Assembly (NCBI GenBank): GCA_030613125.1
Contig: JAUWMO010000249.1
Span: forward strand, 1 to 5,280
DNA: 5,280 bases
Direction of reading: 5' to 3'
DNA from: Bacteroidota bacterium
Lineage (GTDB): Bacteria; Bacteroidota; Bacteroidia; Bacteroidales; VadinHA17
Each line of letters opens with the position of its first letter. Position 1 is the stretch's first letter. The notes under the pieces were generated by a model. It had not been told where the DNA came from. It made no database searches and was given only the letters and a program-made list of their open reading frames with translations. A program made the translations under genes and the position numbers. This document shows, one piece after another, positions 1 to 5,280 of this stretch.

Positions 1-1818
1 GAGGTCCCCAGCCAGCCTATTATTGATACACTTATTGATAAGATCAAAGATAAAAATCTTCTAATTATTCTTGATAACTGTGAGCATTTGATCAAAGCCT
101 GTGCTGAGATAACAGGGAAACTGATACAATCGGTTCCGGGACTGCATATTCTTACAACAAGCCGGGAAGCCCTCAATATAGCCGGGGAAAAAGTTTGGAG
201 AATTCCCTCTCTTACACTACTTGATCCAAAAACAATTATCGATATTGAAAGTGCCAAAAGCTCTGAGGCAGTGTTACTTTTTAATGACAGGGCACAATTA
301 AGCAATCCGGAATTTGAATTGGAGTCAGAAAATGTAAATGAGATGGTCACAATATGTAATAAGCTGGATGGGATTCCGCTTGCCTTGGAACTGGTGGCCA
401 GCCGTACCAGACACATGGAACCACAAATGATCCTGGAACGGTTTGCAGACCGGTTTGATACATTGCCTTCATCCGATCCGGGGATTTCAAAACGTCATGA
501 GACTTTACAGGCAACCATTGAATGGAGCTATAACCTGCTTTCAGACAGTGAAATACTTCTATTTACCAGGTTGGCTGTATTTTCAGGCGGATTTGATTTA
601 ACGGCCGCGGAGGAGGTATGCTCAGATGATCATCTGCCAAAGGAAACTGTCCTGGATATGCTGTCCCGGTTAGTAGACCGGTCCCTGGTTTATACCGTTA
701 AAGGTACGGATCAGTCCATGAGATATAATAGCCTGGAAACGTTGCGGCACTTTGCCCAGCAAAAACTACAATCCAGGGAAGAGGAGAACTTAATCAGGGG
801 AAAGCATTTACAATACTATCTAAAAATTACAGAAGAGACATATGAAGAACGCCTGGAATCACAGCATAAATGGTTGAAAAAACTTAAAGCAGAAGAGGAT
901 AATCTGTTTGCTGCCGTGAATTGGTCAGATAATCAATCCCCTGAAGAGTTCGTCAGCCTTTCGGGAGCCCTGGCCTGGTTCTGGAGGATGCATGCACAGT
1001 ATTTACTTGGTAGAGAATACCTGAAAAGAGCACTGTTAAAAGATGTTATTAAAAATGAAGCATTTGCACGCGTATTATTTGGTCAGGGATTAATGTTAAC
1101 TTATTTAGGCGATCCTCCCAAAGCTATTGAACTTATGAAAGAGAGCTTAGTCATATGGCGTCAGTCTAAAAACCTCCTGGAAGAAGCTATTGTTTTAAGG
1201 GAACTAGGCGCCTCACATCTTTTTAACAAAGATAGTGCAACCGGATTAGAATACTGTGAGGAAAGCCTGGAGATAGCCCGGAAGATTGGTAATCCTGGTC
1301 TTATCAATCATTGCTTGAATTTTGTATGTCAGTCGCTAGTTTCCTTAAAAAGATTTGATCAGGCAAAACCCCTTATTGAGGAGTTGGTCGCCTCCTCAAA
1401 AGAGTTGGAACAGCCAGAGGGAATAGTGAATGCACAACATTTACTAGGCGATTTGGCCTTTGCTGATAAAAAATTTAAGGAAGCTGAAAAAAGATATGCC
1501 CTGGCTATGAAATTAGGAATAAAATATAGTGATCTTGTACAGGCTTCAGCTGATCTTCAGGGTGTTGCTTTCTCCCTTTCCGGACAATCACGATGGGCCA
1601 AATCCATAATGCTATATGCCGCAGCGACTGAGAAGGCCAGATCAATGGGCGTTAATTTTTATGGGGTCTTTGAATTCTGGGTTGAATTTATTGATACCTA
1701 TATTGAAGGGGCGAAGAAAGAAGTAGGAGAAGAACTGACCCGAAAATATGAAGAAGAAGGTATAGCCATTGGATTTGACAAGGCAGTGGAATATGCGCTG
1801 GATTTTGAAAAAGATTAA
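1..1818 (+). CDS. STAND (NB-ARC-like) ATPase with C-terminal TPR repeats, 5' end outside window
   Basis: The reading frame is open from base 1, so the gene starts upstream; the TTG at 88 falls inside the Walker B region and is not a real start. In visible residue numbers (605 in all), LLIILDNCEHL at 20-30 is a Walker B strand of the AfsR/LuxR-type STAND ATPases. LTTSREAL at 51-58 is the sensor-like TSR motif and GIPLALELVASR at 124-135 the GLPL motif. Residues about 165-230 (RHETLQATIEWSYNLL through LVDRSLV) match the winged-helix part that follows the ATPase. Helical pairs at about 345-520 look like TPRs. The ending, GEELTRKYEEEGIAIGFDKAVEYAL, matches the tail common in cyclase-linked or LuxR-linked members. 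Proteins of this type are cytoplasmic ATP-switched sensors whose N-terminal module (cyclase, DNA-binding, kinase or other) sets the output. That module and the P-loop are not visible, so the output is unknown. The frame is intact to TAA. Confidence 0.9.
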   Translation, partial: EVPSQPIIDTLIDKIKDKNLLIILDNCEHLIKACAEITGKLIQSVPGLHILTTSREALNIAGEKVWRIPSLTLLDPKTIIDIESAKSSEAVLLFNDRAQLSNPEFELESENVNEMVTICNKLDGIPLALELVASRTRHMEPQMILERFADRFDTLPSSDPGISKRHETLQATIEWSYNLLSDSEILLFTRLAVFSGGFDLTAAEEVCSDDHLPKETVLDMLSRLVDRSLVYTVKGTDQSMRYNSLETLRHFAQQKLQSREEENLIRGKHLQYYLKITEETYEERLESQHKWLKKLKAEEDNLFAAVNWSDNQSPEEFVSLSGALAWFWRMHAQYLLGREYLKRALLKDVIKNEAFARVLFGQGLMLTYLGDPPKAIELMKESLVIWRQSKNLLEEAIVLRELGASHLFNKDSATGLEYCEESLEIARKIGNPGLINHCLNFVCQSLVSLKRFDQAKPLIEELVASSKELEQPEGIVNAQHLLGDLAFADKKFKEAEKRYALAMKLGIKYSDLVQASADLQGVAFSLSGQSRWAKSIMLYAAATEKARSMGVNFYGVFEFWVEFIDTYIEGAKKEVGEELTRKYEEEGIAIGFDKAVEYALDFEKD

Positions 1819-1820
1819 TC

Positions 1821-1870
1821 GTAGGGGCGAACGGCTGTTCGCCCTATCGGTGATCGGCTGATCGCCCCTA
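1821..1870. repeat. REPIN-like pair of facing REP hairpins
   Basis: Two adjacent hairpins share the loop GGCT. The first is GGGCGAAC (1825-1832), loop, GTTCGCCC (1837-1844). The second is GGTGATC (1849-1855), loop, GATCGCC (1860-1866), with one G-T pair. The outer arms TAGGGGCGA (1822-1830) and TCGCCCCTA (1862-1870) are perfect inverted repeats, so the pair can also fold as one long structure. The bases GTAG directly precede the first stem, as at the foot of classical REP elements cut by RAYT transposases; the inverted side reads ATAG. The pair lies between the ATPase stop codon and the RAYT start codon, the usual place for such elements. Confidence 0.75.
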
Positions 1871-1884
1871 TCGTGGTAATAATT

Positions 1885-2088
1885 ATGAATTACAATAATG
1901 ATCAACACCACCGCCGATCAATCAGGTTAAAAGGATATGATTATTGCGGACCTGGTGCCTATTTTATTACCTTATGTGTTCATAATAGGAAATGTCTGTT
2001 CGGAGAAATCGAGGATGGGGACATGTATTTGAACGAATATGGTGAAATTAATTACGTTATTTATCACGTTATTATGTGGATCTGTTAA
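1885..2088 (+). pseudogene. REP-associated tyrosine transposase (RAYT, Y1 family), N-terminal remnant
   Basis: The first roughly 55 residues from the ATG at 1885 carry the family's N-terminal signature: RRSIRLKGYDY, then GAYFITLCVHNRKCLFGEI, then LNEYGEI. An in-frame GTG at 1873 would add four residues but overlaps the end of the REP region, so the ATG is preferred. Intact members run to roughly 170-200 residues and carry a HUH metal-binding motif (typically in a PNHxH context) and a downstream catalytic tyrosine. Here similarity stops near base 2052, a short unrelated tail follows, and TAA closes the frame at 2088. Neither HUH nor the tyrosine region is present, so the gene cannot make an active nuclease. 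I looked for the missing motifs just downstream and did not recognise them, which suggests deletion or replacement rather than a simple frameshift. Confidence 0.85.
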
Positions 2089-2172
2089 AATTTATGTAAA
2101 TGCCTGACATTTATACTTTTGACTGTAAATGTATGGGGCTGAAGTCCTGATTTTTTTAGCACAGAACATTTC

Positions 2173-2255
2173 GTTCCTCTGGAACTCATTGATATGGGCC
2201 TTTCCTGTTCCAGGGTCTTACGACCCCGGTAAGAAGATACACTGCCTACGGCAGT
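2173..2255. repeat. Run of three tight palindromes (dispersed-repeat type)
   Basis: Three short hairpins follow one another: GTTCC-TCT-GGAAC (2173-2185), GGGTC-TTAC-GACCC (2213-2226, extendable outward by CC/GG across one mismatch to 2210-2229), and ACTGCC-TAC-GGCAGT (2241-2255). All have perfect core stems with loops of 3-4 bases. There is no convincing reading frame. The pattern resembles non-coding palindromic repeats that I recall as scattered through Bacteroidota and related environmental genomes and often mis-annotated as small hypothetical proteins. That match is from memory and not verified. Function unknown. Confidence 0.55.
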
Positions 2256-2298
2256 TTTAAAATTCAGAATTGGTGGTTTTTGGTCATGCGTTGCACAA

Positions 2299-2427
2299 AA
2301 CAGGGGAAAAGTATAACGAACCTCCCGGTTCGTTAATCGATCCGGCCAGCCTGCATGCCGGCGCCAGAGGCTTTGGCCGCCGATGACCGGTCTGGCAGGG
2401 AGGATCGATCTACAAGACCATCATTTG
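2299..2427. repeat. Structured dispersed repeat, copy A
   Basis: This is a 129-base element that recurs in the same orientation at 4089-4249, with near identity outside one insertion. It begins AACAGGGGAAAAG and ends near TACAAGACC. Inside are a 9-bp perfect stem, TAACGAACC / GGTTCGTTA, with loop TCCC (2314-2335), and outer arms ATCGATCC (2336-2343) and GGATCGAT (2402-2409). Within those arms CCTGC (2350-2354) can pair with GCAGG (2395-2399), and a GACCGGTC palindrome sits at 2385-2392. It is GC-rich compared with its AT-rich flanks. No coding frame is evident. It may be a non-autonomous mobile element or a structured RNA or DNA element. The family is not recognised. Confidence 0.8.
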
Positions 2428-2598
2428 GTTTATAAATATAATTAACATAAGTTTATACATCAAAGTCAGTTCTATGCCGATCTGTAAATTGAATAAACAC
2501 AAAGTTCAGCAAAATAAGAACATAGCTTCGTGCATTTATTAAAAAATATATTTTTGTGAGAGATGTGTTAAATTTGTTTGATTGTAACACAAGGCTGA
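2428..2598. other. AT-rich gene-free spacer
   Basis: This is part of the 658-base gene-free stretch between the RAYT remnant and the small membrane-protein gene. It is AT-rich, with no open frame of note, no clear stem-loop and no convincing promoter. A TAAATTTG at 2569-2576 fits the Bacteroidota -7 motif TAnnTTTG, but no -33 TTG lies at the proper distance and the next gene is about 170 bases away, so it is not called. Confidence 0.5.
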
Positions 2599-2645
2599 GG
2601 CAAAGGCTAAGGGCGCCTACGCTAAAGCTTCAGCGACAGCGTGCT
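2599..2645. repeat. Short CGCTAAAGCTTCAGCG-type repeat
   Basis: The 16-base near-palindrome CGCTAAAGCTTCAGCG (2620-2635) is the exact reverse complement of CGCTGAAGCTTTAGCG at 4166-4181 inside repeat copy B. Flanking bases also correspond loosely in inverted orientation: GGCAAAGGC and GGGCGCCT on one side, ACAGCGTGC on the other. It is therefore a diverged stand-alone copy of the insert carried by copy B. Similar AAGCTTCAGCG repeats are scattered in many environmental bacterial genomes (from memory). No coding potential is seen. Confidence 0.6.
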
Positions 2646-2701
2646 GAGGGGAAAAAGAAAATAAAATTGTATATAAGATTATGTTTTTGAAATTCCGATA
2701 C

Positions 2702-2724
2702 ATTATAATACAATTCCGGTCCGA
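2702..2724 (+). promoter_or_regulatory. Left 23-bp inverted repeat overlapping a TATAAT box
   Basis: This is the left arm of an inverted repeat whose partner is at 3244-3266. It matches at 21 of 23 positions, and the core AATACAATTCCGGTCC (2707-2722) is perfect. A TATAAT hexamer (2704-2709) lies at its outer edge, 37 bases before the ATG of the membrane-protein gene, and could be the -10 box. I see no good -35 at 16-18 bp; TTGAAA at 2687-2692 is only 11 bp away. AATTCCG also occurs at 2691-2697, exactly 21 bp before its copy at 2712-2718. That spacing of two helical turns suits an operator straddling the -10 box. Either a transposon-like terminus or a regulator site is possible. Confidence 0.55.
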
Positions 2725-2733
2725 TAAATAAAA

Positions 2734-2739
2734 AGGAGG
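2734..2739 (+). promoter_or_regulatory. Strong Shine-Dalgarno site
   Basis: AGGAGG ends seven bases before the ATG at 2747. It fixes the start of the 137-residue membrane protein and shows that the host uses Shine-Dalgarno initiation. Confidence 0.85.
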
Positions 2740-2746
2740 GTAAAAT

Positions 2747-3160
2747 ATGGTAGAAAATAAGAATTCAACATTCCTGAAAATTGTTTTGGCAATCTTTGCT
2801 GTAGTATGTTTAATCTATGGCATTGGTTACTTTTTTGCACCAGATTGTATAGTAAATCTATCCGGCGGTGAACCTGTTTTTCATGGATGGCTCAGGTGGT
2901 CAGGCGGGGTACTTATTTCTTTGGGAATCGGTGCAATACTTGTGTTTCTTAACCCTAAAAACCAGGGGATTTTTGTAATAACAATAGCTATTGGAACTCT
3001 TCTAACAGGTTTGGCATTGGTATATGCCTGGATCACAATTGAAGAGGGGGCAAATGTGTTGTTTACAGCATTGCCAGCGGTAGTAATATTGTTGATTTCC
3101 GGACTTCTTTGGTTTAGCAGACAACAGGCGAAAGATATATTAAAGTCTGATAAGGAATGA
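2747..3160 (+). CDS. Small four-helix integral membrane protein, function unknown
   Basis: The protein has 137 residues, and its start is set by the AGGAGG at 2734-2739. Four hydrophobic segments are visible at about 9-30, 47-68, 73-96 and 103-124. The N-terminus is short and polar and the tail (RQQAKDILKSDKE) charged, so it should sit in the inner membrane. The loop between helices 1 and 2 has a patterned stretch, FAPDCIVNLSGGEPVFHGWLRWSGG (positions 30-54), and the loop between helices 2 and 3 reads LNPKNQG. That layout recalls small 4-TM families of the DUF4345/DoxX-like kind, but I do not recognise a specific family and assign no function. The gene stands alone inside a 23-bp inverted repeat, with a terminator 115 bases after its stop codon, so it is probably a single-gene transcript. 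Confidence 0.85.
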   Translation: MVENKNSTFLKIVLAIFAVVCLIYGIGYFFAPDCIVNLSGGEPVFHGWLRWSGGVLISLGIGAILVFLNPKNQGIFVITIAIGTLLTGLALVYAWITIEEGANVLFTALPAVVILLISGLLWFSRQQAKDILKSDKE

Positions 3161-3243
3161 ATTATCTATGATTTTTCCCTGTTGTATAATTTGACAGACT
3201 CTATTTAATTGTTTTCCCTGGTTGTAGTTTACAATCAGGATAT

Positions 3244-3266
3244 TTGGACCGGAATTGTATTTTAAT
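3244..3266 (-). repeat. Right 23-bp inverted repeat
   Basis: This is the partner of 2702-2724, read on the minus strand, with perfect core GGACCGGAATTGTATT (3246-3261) on the plus strand. The two differences are T/A at 2706 and G/A at 2723. On the minus strand it carries TAAAAT where the left arm has TATAAT, so any promoter here would point back into the membrane-protein gene. No clear target-site duplication flanks the pair. Confidence 0.7.
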
Positions 3267-3275
3267 TTTAATTAG

Positions 3276-3304
3276 AAAGCCACCTTCTTAGAGGGTGGCT
3301 TTTT
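3276..3304 (+). terminator. Rho-independent terminator
   Basis: A 12-bp stem, AAAGCCACCTTC paired with GAGGGTGGCTTT (one T-G pair), closes a TTA loop and runs into five Ts (3300-3304). It lies 115 bases after the stop of the small membrane-protein gene and just outside the right inverted repeat. It separates that gene from the DedA-type gene, which has its own promoter. Confidence 0.88.
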
Positions 3305-3366
3305 ACTAATAGGCTTTTTATTATTAAAAAATACAACTACATTCAACTTTTTACTCCATTCTATCT

Positions 3367-3394
3367 TTTACAACTTATAACCCTCTGATATAAT
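3367..3394 (+). promoter_or_regulatory. Sigma-70-type promoter for the DedA-family gene
   Basis: The -35 box TTTACA (3367-3372, five of six consensus bases) is followed by a 16-bp spacer and a perfect TATAAT (3389-3394). The TGA before it makes an extended -10. Initiation near 3400-3402 would give a leader of about 36 bases before the ATG at 3437. The promoter lies downstream of the terminator, so the gene is probably transcribed independently. Confidence 0.7.
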
Positions 3395-3436
3395 CAAAAA
3401 ACCATTCAAATAAAGTTTATATTTGCCGGTATTGCT

Positions 3437-4084
3437 ATGGTAAAGAAAAATTCATATTTCAGTGGTTTTGGGTCTAAGATAAAAACACAAAACCAATATT
3501 ATAAGAGCCGGGGATTATACAGGTATATTGGCCTGACCACCCTGAAGATTTTATTCCTTTATTCAATATTTATTTTACTTGTTTTTTTGATTGGCCGGTT
3601 CCTTCTTGATTTTGACCAAATTTTTCAATACCTGATTAATAATCTCTCAGATGGGCTTATTCTTATAATTTTTTTTATATCAGAATCATTTTTAGGCCTG
3701 GTACCAGTTGATCTGTTTGTGATCTGGACCACAAAATTTCATTCACATGTTTTTTATCTTACCATCCTGGGGGTTCTGTCCTATATTGGCGGAATCATTT
3801 CCTATCAGATAGGACTATGGTTTTCAAAAAGGCCCAAAATAAGAGATTATATTGAGCAGAGATTAAATAAATATATCGTGTTTACCAGGAAATGGGGCGG
3901 GGCATTTATCGTTGTTGCAGCTTTGTTTCCATTCTCTCCTTTTTCACTTGTGGTCATTGCAGTAAGCTTATTGCGATATCCTTTCAAAAGGTTCCTGCTT
4001 TTTGCATTGGTGCGGTTAGTAAGGTTTATTATACAGGGAGTTTTATTCTTTGATATTCTTAACCTCGACTCATGGGTGATCTAG
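3437..4084 (+). CDS. DedA/VTT (SNARE-associated) family membrane protein
   Basis: The protein has 215 residues, about the usual DedA length. A basic N-terminus of about 32 residues is followed by a hydrophobic helix at 33-55. Next comes the re-entrant-type segment FFISESFLGLVPVDLFVIW (79-97), with the family's acidic residue at Glu83 and a proline turn. A helix with the glycine-rich pattern SYIGGIISYQIGLWFSKRP (115-133) follows. The second half-repeat is RKWGGAFIVVAALFPFSPFSLVVIAVSLLRYPFKRFL (151-187), then a last helix at about 188-206. DedA/VTT proteins act in the inner membrane in lipid scrambling or undecaprenyl-phosphate recycling and proton-motive-force balance. Here the usual arginine after the second proline (as in FxPGxR) is absent, and FPFSPFS resembles the YqaA-like branch. 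The exact substrate is unknown. No clear Shine-Dalgarno precedes the ATG. Repeat copy B begins five bases after the TAG codon. Confidence 0.78.
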   Translation: MVKKNSYFSGFGSKIKTQNQYYKSRGLYRYIGLTTLKILFLYSIFILLVFLIGRFLLDFDQIFQYLINNLSDGLILIIFFISESFLGLVPVDLFVIWTTKFHSHVFYLTILGVLSYIGGIISYQIGLWFSKRPKIRDYIEQRLNKYIVFTRKWGGAFIVVAALFPFSPFSLVVIAVSLLRYPFKRFLLFALVRLVRFIIQGVLFFDILNLDSWVI

Positions 4085-4088
4085 TCAG

Positions 4089-4249
4089 AACAGGGGAAAA
4101 GTATAACGAACCTCCCGGTTCGTTAATCGATCCGGCCAGCCTGCGTGCCGTCGCCATCCGCGTGCCGCTGAAGCTTTAGCGGAGGCGCAAGGCTTTGGCC
4201 GCCGGTGACCGGTCTGGCAGGGAGGATCGATCTACAAGACCCTCATTTG
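4089..4249. repeat. Structured dispersed repeat, copy B
   Basis: This is a direct copy of 2299-2427, 161 bases long because of a net 32-base insertion. The 9-bp hairpin TAACGAACC / GGTTCGTTA (4104-4125), the arms ATCGATCC (4126-4133) and GGATCGAT (4224-4231), and the GACCGGTC palindrome (4207-4214) are all kept. Outside the insertion only a few single-base changes are seen, for example A/G in CTGC-A/G-TGCCG. It fills the space between the convergent DedA-type and aldo/keto reductase genes. Confidence 0.82.
4157..4190. repeat. Insert nested in repeat copy B
   Basis: Thirty-four bases stand here where copy A has two (2367-2368). The insert holds the hairpin CCGCTGAAGCTTTAGCGG (4165-4182, one G-T pair), whose 16-base core is the exact reverse complement of 2620-2635. 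It is therefore a member of a separate short repeat family placed inside the longer repeat, or a segment lost from copy A. Confidence 0.7.
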
Positions 4250-4293
4250 TTTTTTGAGATTTGTTATTTAATATCCCGGGACTTCAGTTATAA

Positions 4294-5280
4294 TTATCTG
4301 CCGGTCAATTTATCGATTTCAAGCATTTGATCACCGGTCAATGGTCCGAATTGCAATGCACCGGCATTATCTTCTACCTGTTTAACCGTTTTAAAACCCG
4401 GTATAGGAATTGTTTTATCACTCCGTGCCCAGATCCAGGATAAAGCACCCTGAGCCAGAGTACGACCACCACTCATGAGAACTTCACGAATTGCTTCAAG
4501 CTTTTTTAAGAAATCTGATGCAAATTTCCCATCCTTGAAATATGGATTATATTTATCTTCAAAAAGGTGCACAATACTACGCACATCGTCTGCAGGGAAA
4601 GTTGAATTCTCGTTAAACTTTCCGGTTAACAATCCCATTGCCAGTGGGCCACGGTTTATACTTGCAAGATTTTTCTCCTCACATAATTCCAGGATCATAA
4701 AATTACCGGCAAATACGTTCAGCACATGTTGTACAGCAATACAATTAGGGCCTTCTGCAAAAAACCTGGCTCTTTCATAATCATCCGTGCTCCAGGCATA
4801 ACCACGGATCTTTCCCTCCTGTACCAGAGTCTCAAGCATCTCACGTGTCGGACCTGCATCTTCGATTTTGTAATCATTGATATGTAGTTGGTATAAATCA
4901 ATATACTTTCTTTTCAGGCGATTTAAACTAGCCTCAACCGCTTTACGGATATACTCAGGGCTCGCATCCATACCAGTCCATTGTTTTTTACTGGCATCGA
5001 AGACCATCCCGAATTTGCTTGCAATAACAACATCCTCACTACGTCCGGCCAATGCCTTACTTAATATTTCTTCAGAATGACCTGTACCGTAAATGTCAGC
5101 TGTGTCAAAGAAAGTAACCCCCATATCAAGGGCCTTGTGAATAGCACGAATTGATTCATTATCATCTACCTGGCTCCAGCCTAAAGGCATTCCTTCTGTG
5201 CTTGCAAATGGCCCGCCAATTGCCCAGCATCCTAAGCCCAGGGCACTGCCCGGTATGCCCGCCCTGCCTAATTTTCTTGT
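4294..5280 (-). CDS. Aldo/keto reductase, 5' end outside window
   Basis: The frame stays open past the internal ATG at 5190 to the window edge. The 30 extra residues, TRKLGRAGIPGSALGLGCWAIGGPF and on, are the normal aldo/keto reductase N-terminus, so 5190 is not the start and only a few residues are missing. In 328-residue visible numbering the catalytic tetrad is complete: Asp59 and Tyr64 in FFDTADIYG, Lys89 in IASKFG, and His133 in LYQLHIND. IPIPGFKTVKQVEDNAGAL near the C-terminus is the NADP(H)-binding signature of the (beta/alpha)8 barrel. The family reduces aldehydes and ketones with NADPH in the cytoplasm; the substrate cannot be told from sequence. The gene converges on the DedA-type gene, with repeat copy B between them. 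No terminator is evident after its TAA. Confidence 0.95.
   Translation of the reverse strand, partial: TRKLGRAGIPGSALGLGCWAIGGPFASTEGMPLGWSQVDDNESIRAIHKALDMGVTFFDTADIYGTGHSEEILSKALAGRSEDVVIASKFGMVFDASKKQWTGMDASPEYIRKAVEASLNRLKRKYIDLYQLHINDYKIEDAGPTREMLETLVQEGKIRGYAWSTDDYERARFFAEGPNCIAVQHVLNVFAGNFMILELCEEKNLASINRGPLAMGLLTGKFNENSTFPADDVRSIVHLFEDKYNPYFKDGKFASDFLKKLEAIREVLMSGGRTLAQGALSWIWARSDKTIPIPGFKTVKQVEDNAGALQFGPLTGDQMLEIDKLTGR

Noticed and set aside
88..90. TTG as the start of the STAND ATPase gene
   Set aside because: It codes for the Leu of the Walker B motif LLIILDNCEHL, and the frame is open back to base 1.
1642..1911. Minus-strand 89-codon open frame
   Set aside because: It overlaps the end of the STAND ATPase and the REP pair, and its product is low-complexity with no family features. 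The plus-strand gene is well supported.
2687..2709. Full sigma-70 promoter TTGAAA ... TATAAT before the small membrane-protein gene
   Set aside because: The spacer is only 11 bp, well short of the 16-18 bp needed. Only the TATAAT was kept as a possible -10 box.
2299..4249. Possible integron cassette array, with repeats A and B as attC sites
   Set aside because: GTATAAC and GTTAATC only loosely resemble attC core sites, the repeats do not directly follow each gene as cassettes require, and no integrase is visible.
1821..4249. CRISPR array among the repeats
   Set aside because: The repeats are of different families, irregularly spaced and without uniform spacers; no cas genes are present.
4475..5080. 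Open frames of 60-101 codons on both strands inside the aldo/keto reductase gene
   Set aside because: They are out-of-frame readings of a gene with a complete catalytic tetrad and cofactor motif, and none has a credible ribosome binding site or domain.

Overview
The window comes from a bacterial chromosome of moderate AT content. It is an accessory, repeat-rich stretch rather than a conserved operon. It holds four intact or edge-truncated protein genes, one broken transposase gene, and an unusual amount of small repetitive or palindromic DNA between them. Taxonomy cannot be fixed from the sequence. The strong AGGAGG ribosome binding site and the near-consensus sigma-70 promoter (TTTACA, 16 bp, TGA-TATAAT) suggest ordinary sigma-70/Shine-Dalgarno expression. 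The dispersed palindromic repeats and REP/RAYT remnants resemble those of environmental lineages such as Bacteroidota, anammox Planctomycetota and related candidate phyla. This is a low-confidence inference.

Layout. (1) 1-1818, plus strand: the C-terminal 605 residues of a STAND-type (NB-ARC-like) ATPase with TPR repeats, a signalling or transcription-control protein whose P-loop and N-terminal effector lie outside the window. (2) 1821-1870: two facing REP hairpins with identical GGCT loops, followed by a decayed REP-associated tyrosine transposase (1885-2088) that keeps only its N-terminus. (3) 2089-2746: a 658-base stretch with no gene, holding a run of three tight palindromes, one copy of a roughly 130-bp structured repeat (copy A) and a short CGCTAAAGCTTCAGCG repeat. 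(4) 2702-3266: a 565-bp unit containing one gene for a small four-helix membrane protein, bounded by 23-bp inverted repeats that match at 21 positions, with a rho-independent terminator just outside. (5) 3437-4084: a DedA/VTT-family membrane protein with its own promoter. (6) 4089-4249: copy B of the structured repeat, carrying an extra 32 bases. (7) 4294-5280, minus strand: an aldo/keto reductase missing only its first few residues.

The genes do not form an evident pathway. The two membrane-protein genes each have their own expression signals, with a terminator between them. They sit together between direct repeats A and B. The most noteworthy signals are the inverted-repeat-bounded single-gene unit, the A/B repeat pair with its nested insertion, and the REP/RAYT remnant. 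No clearly new multi-gene system is visible.
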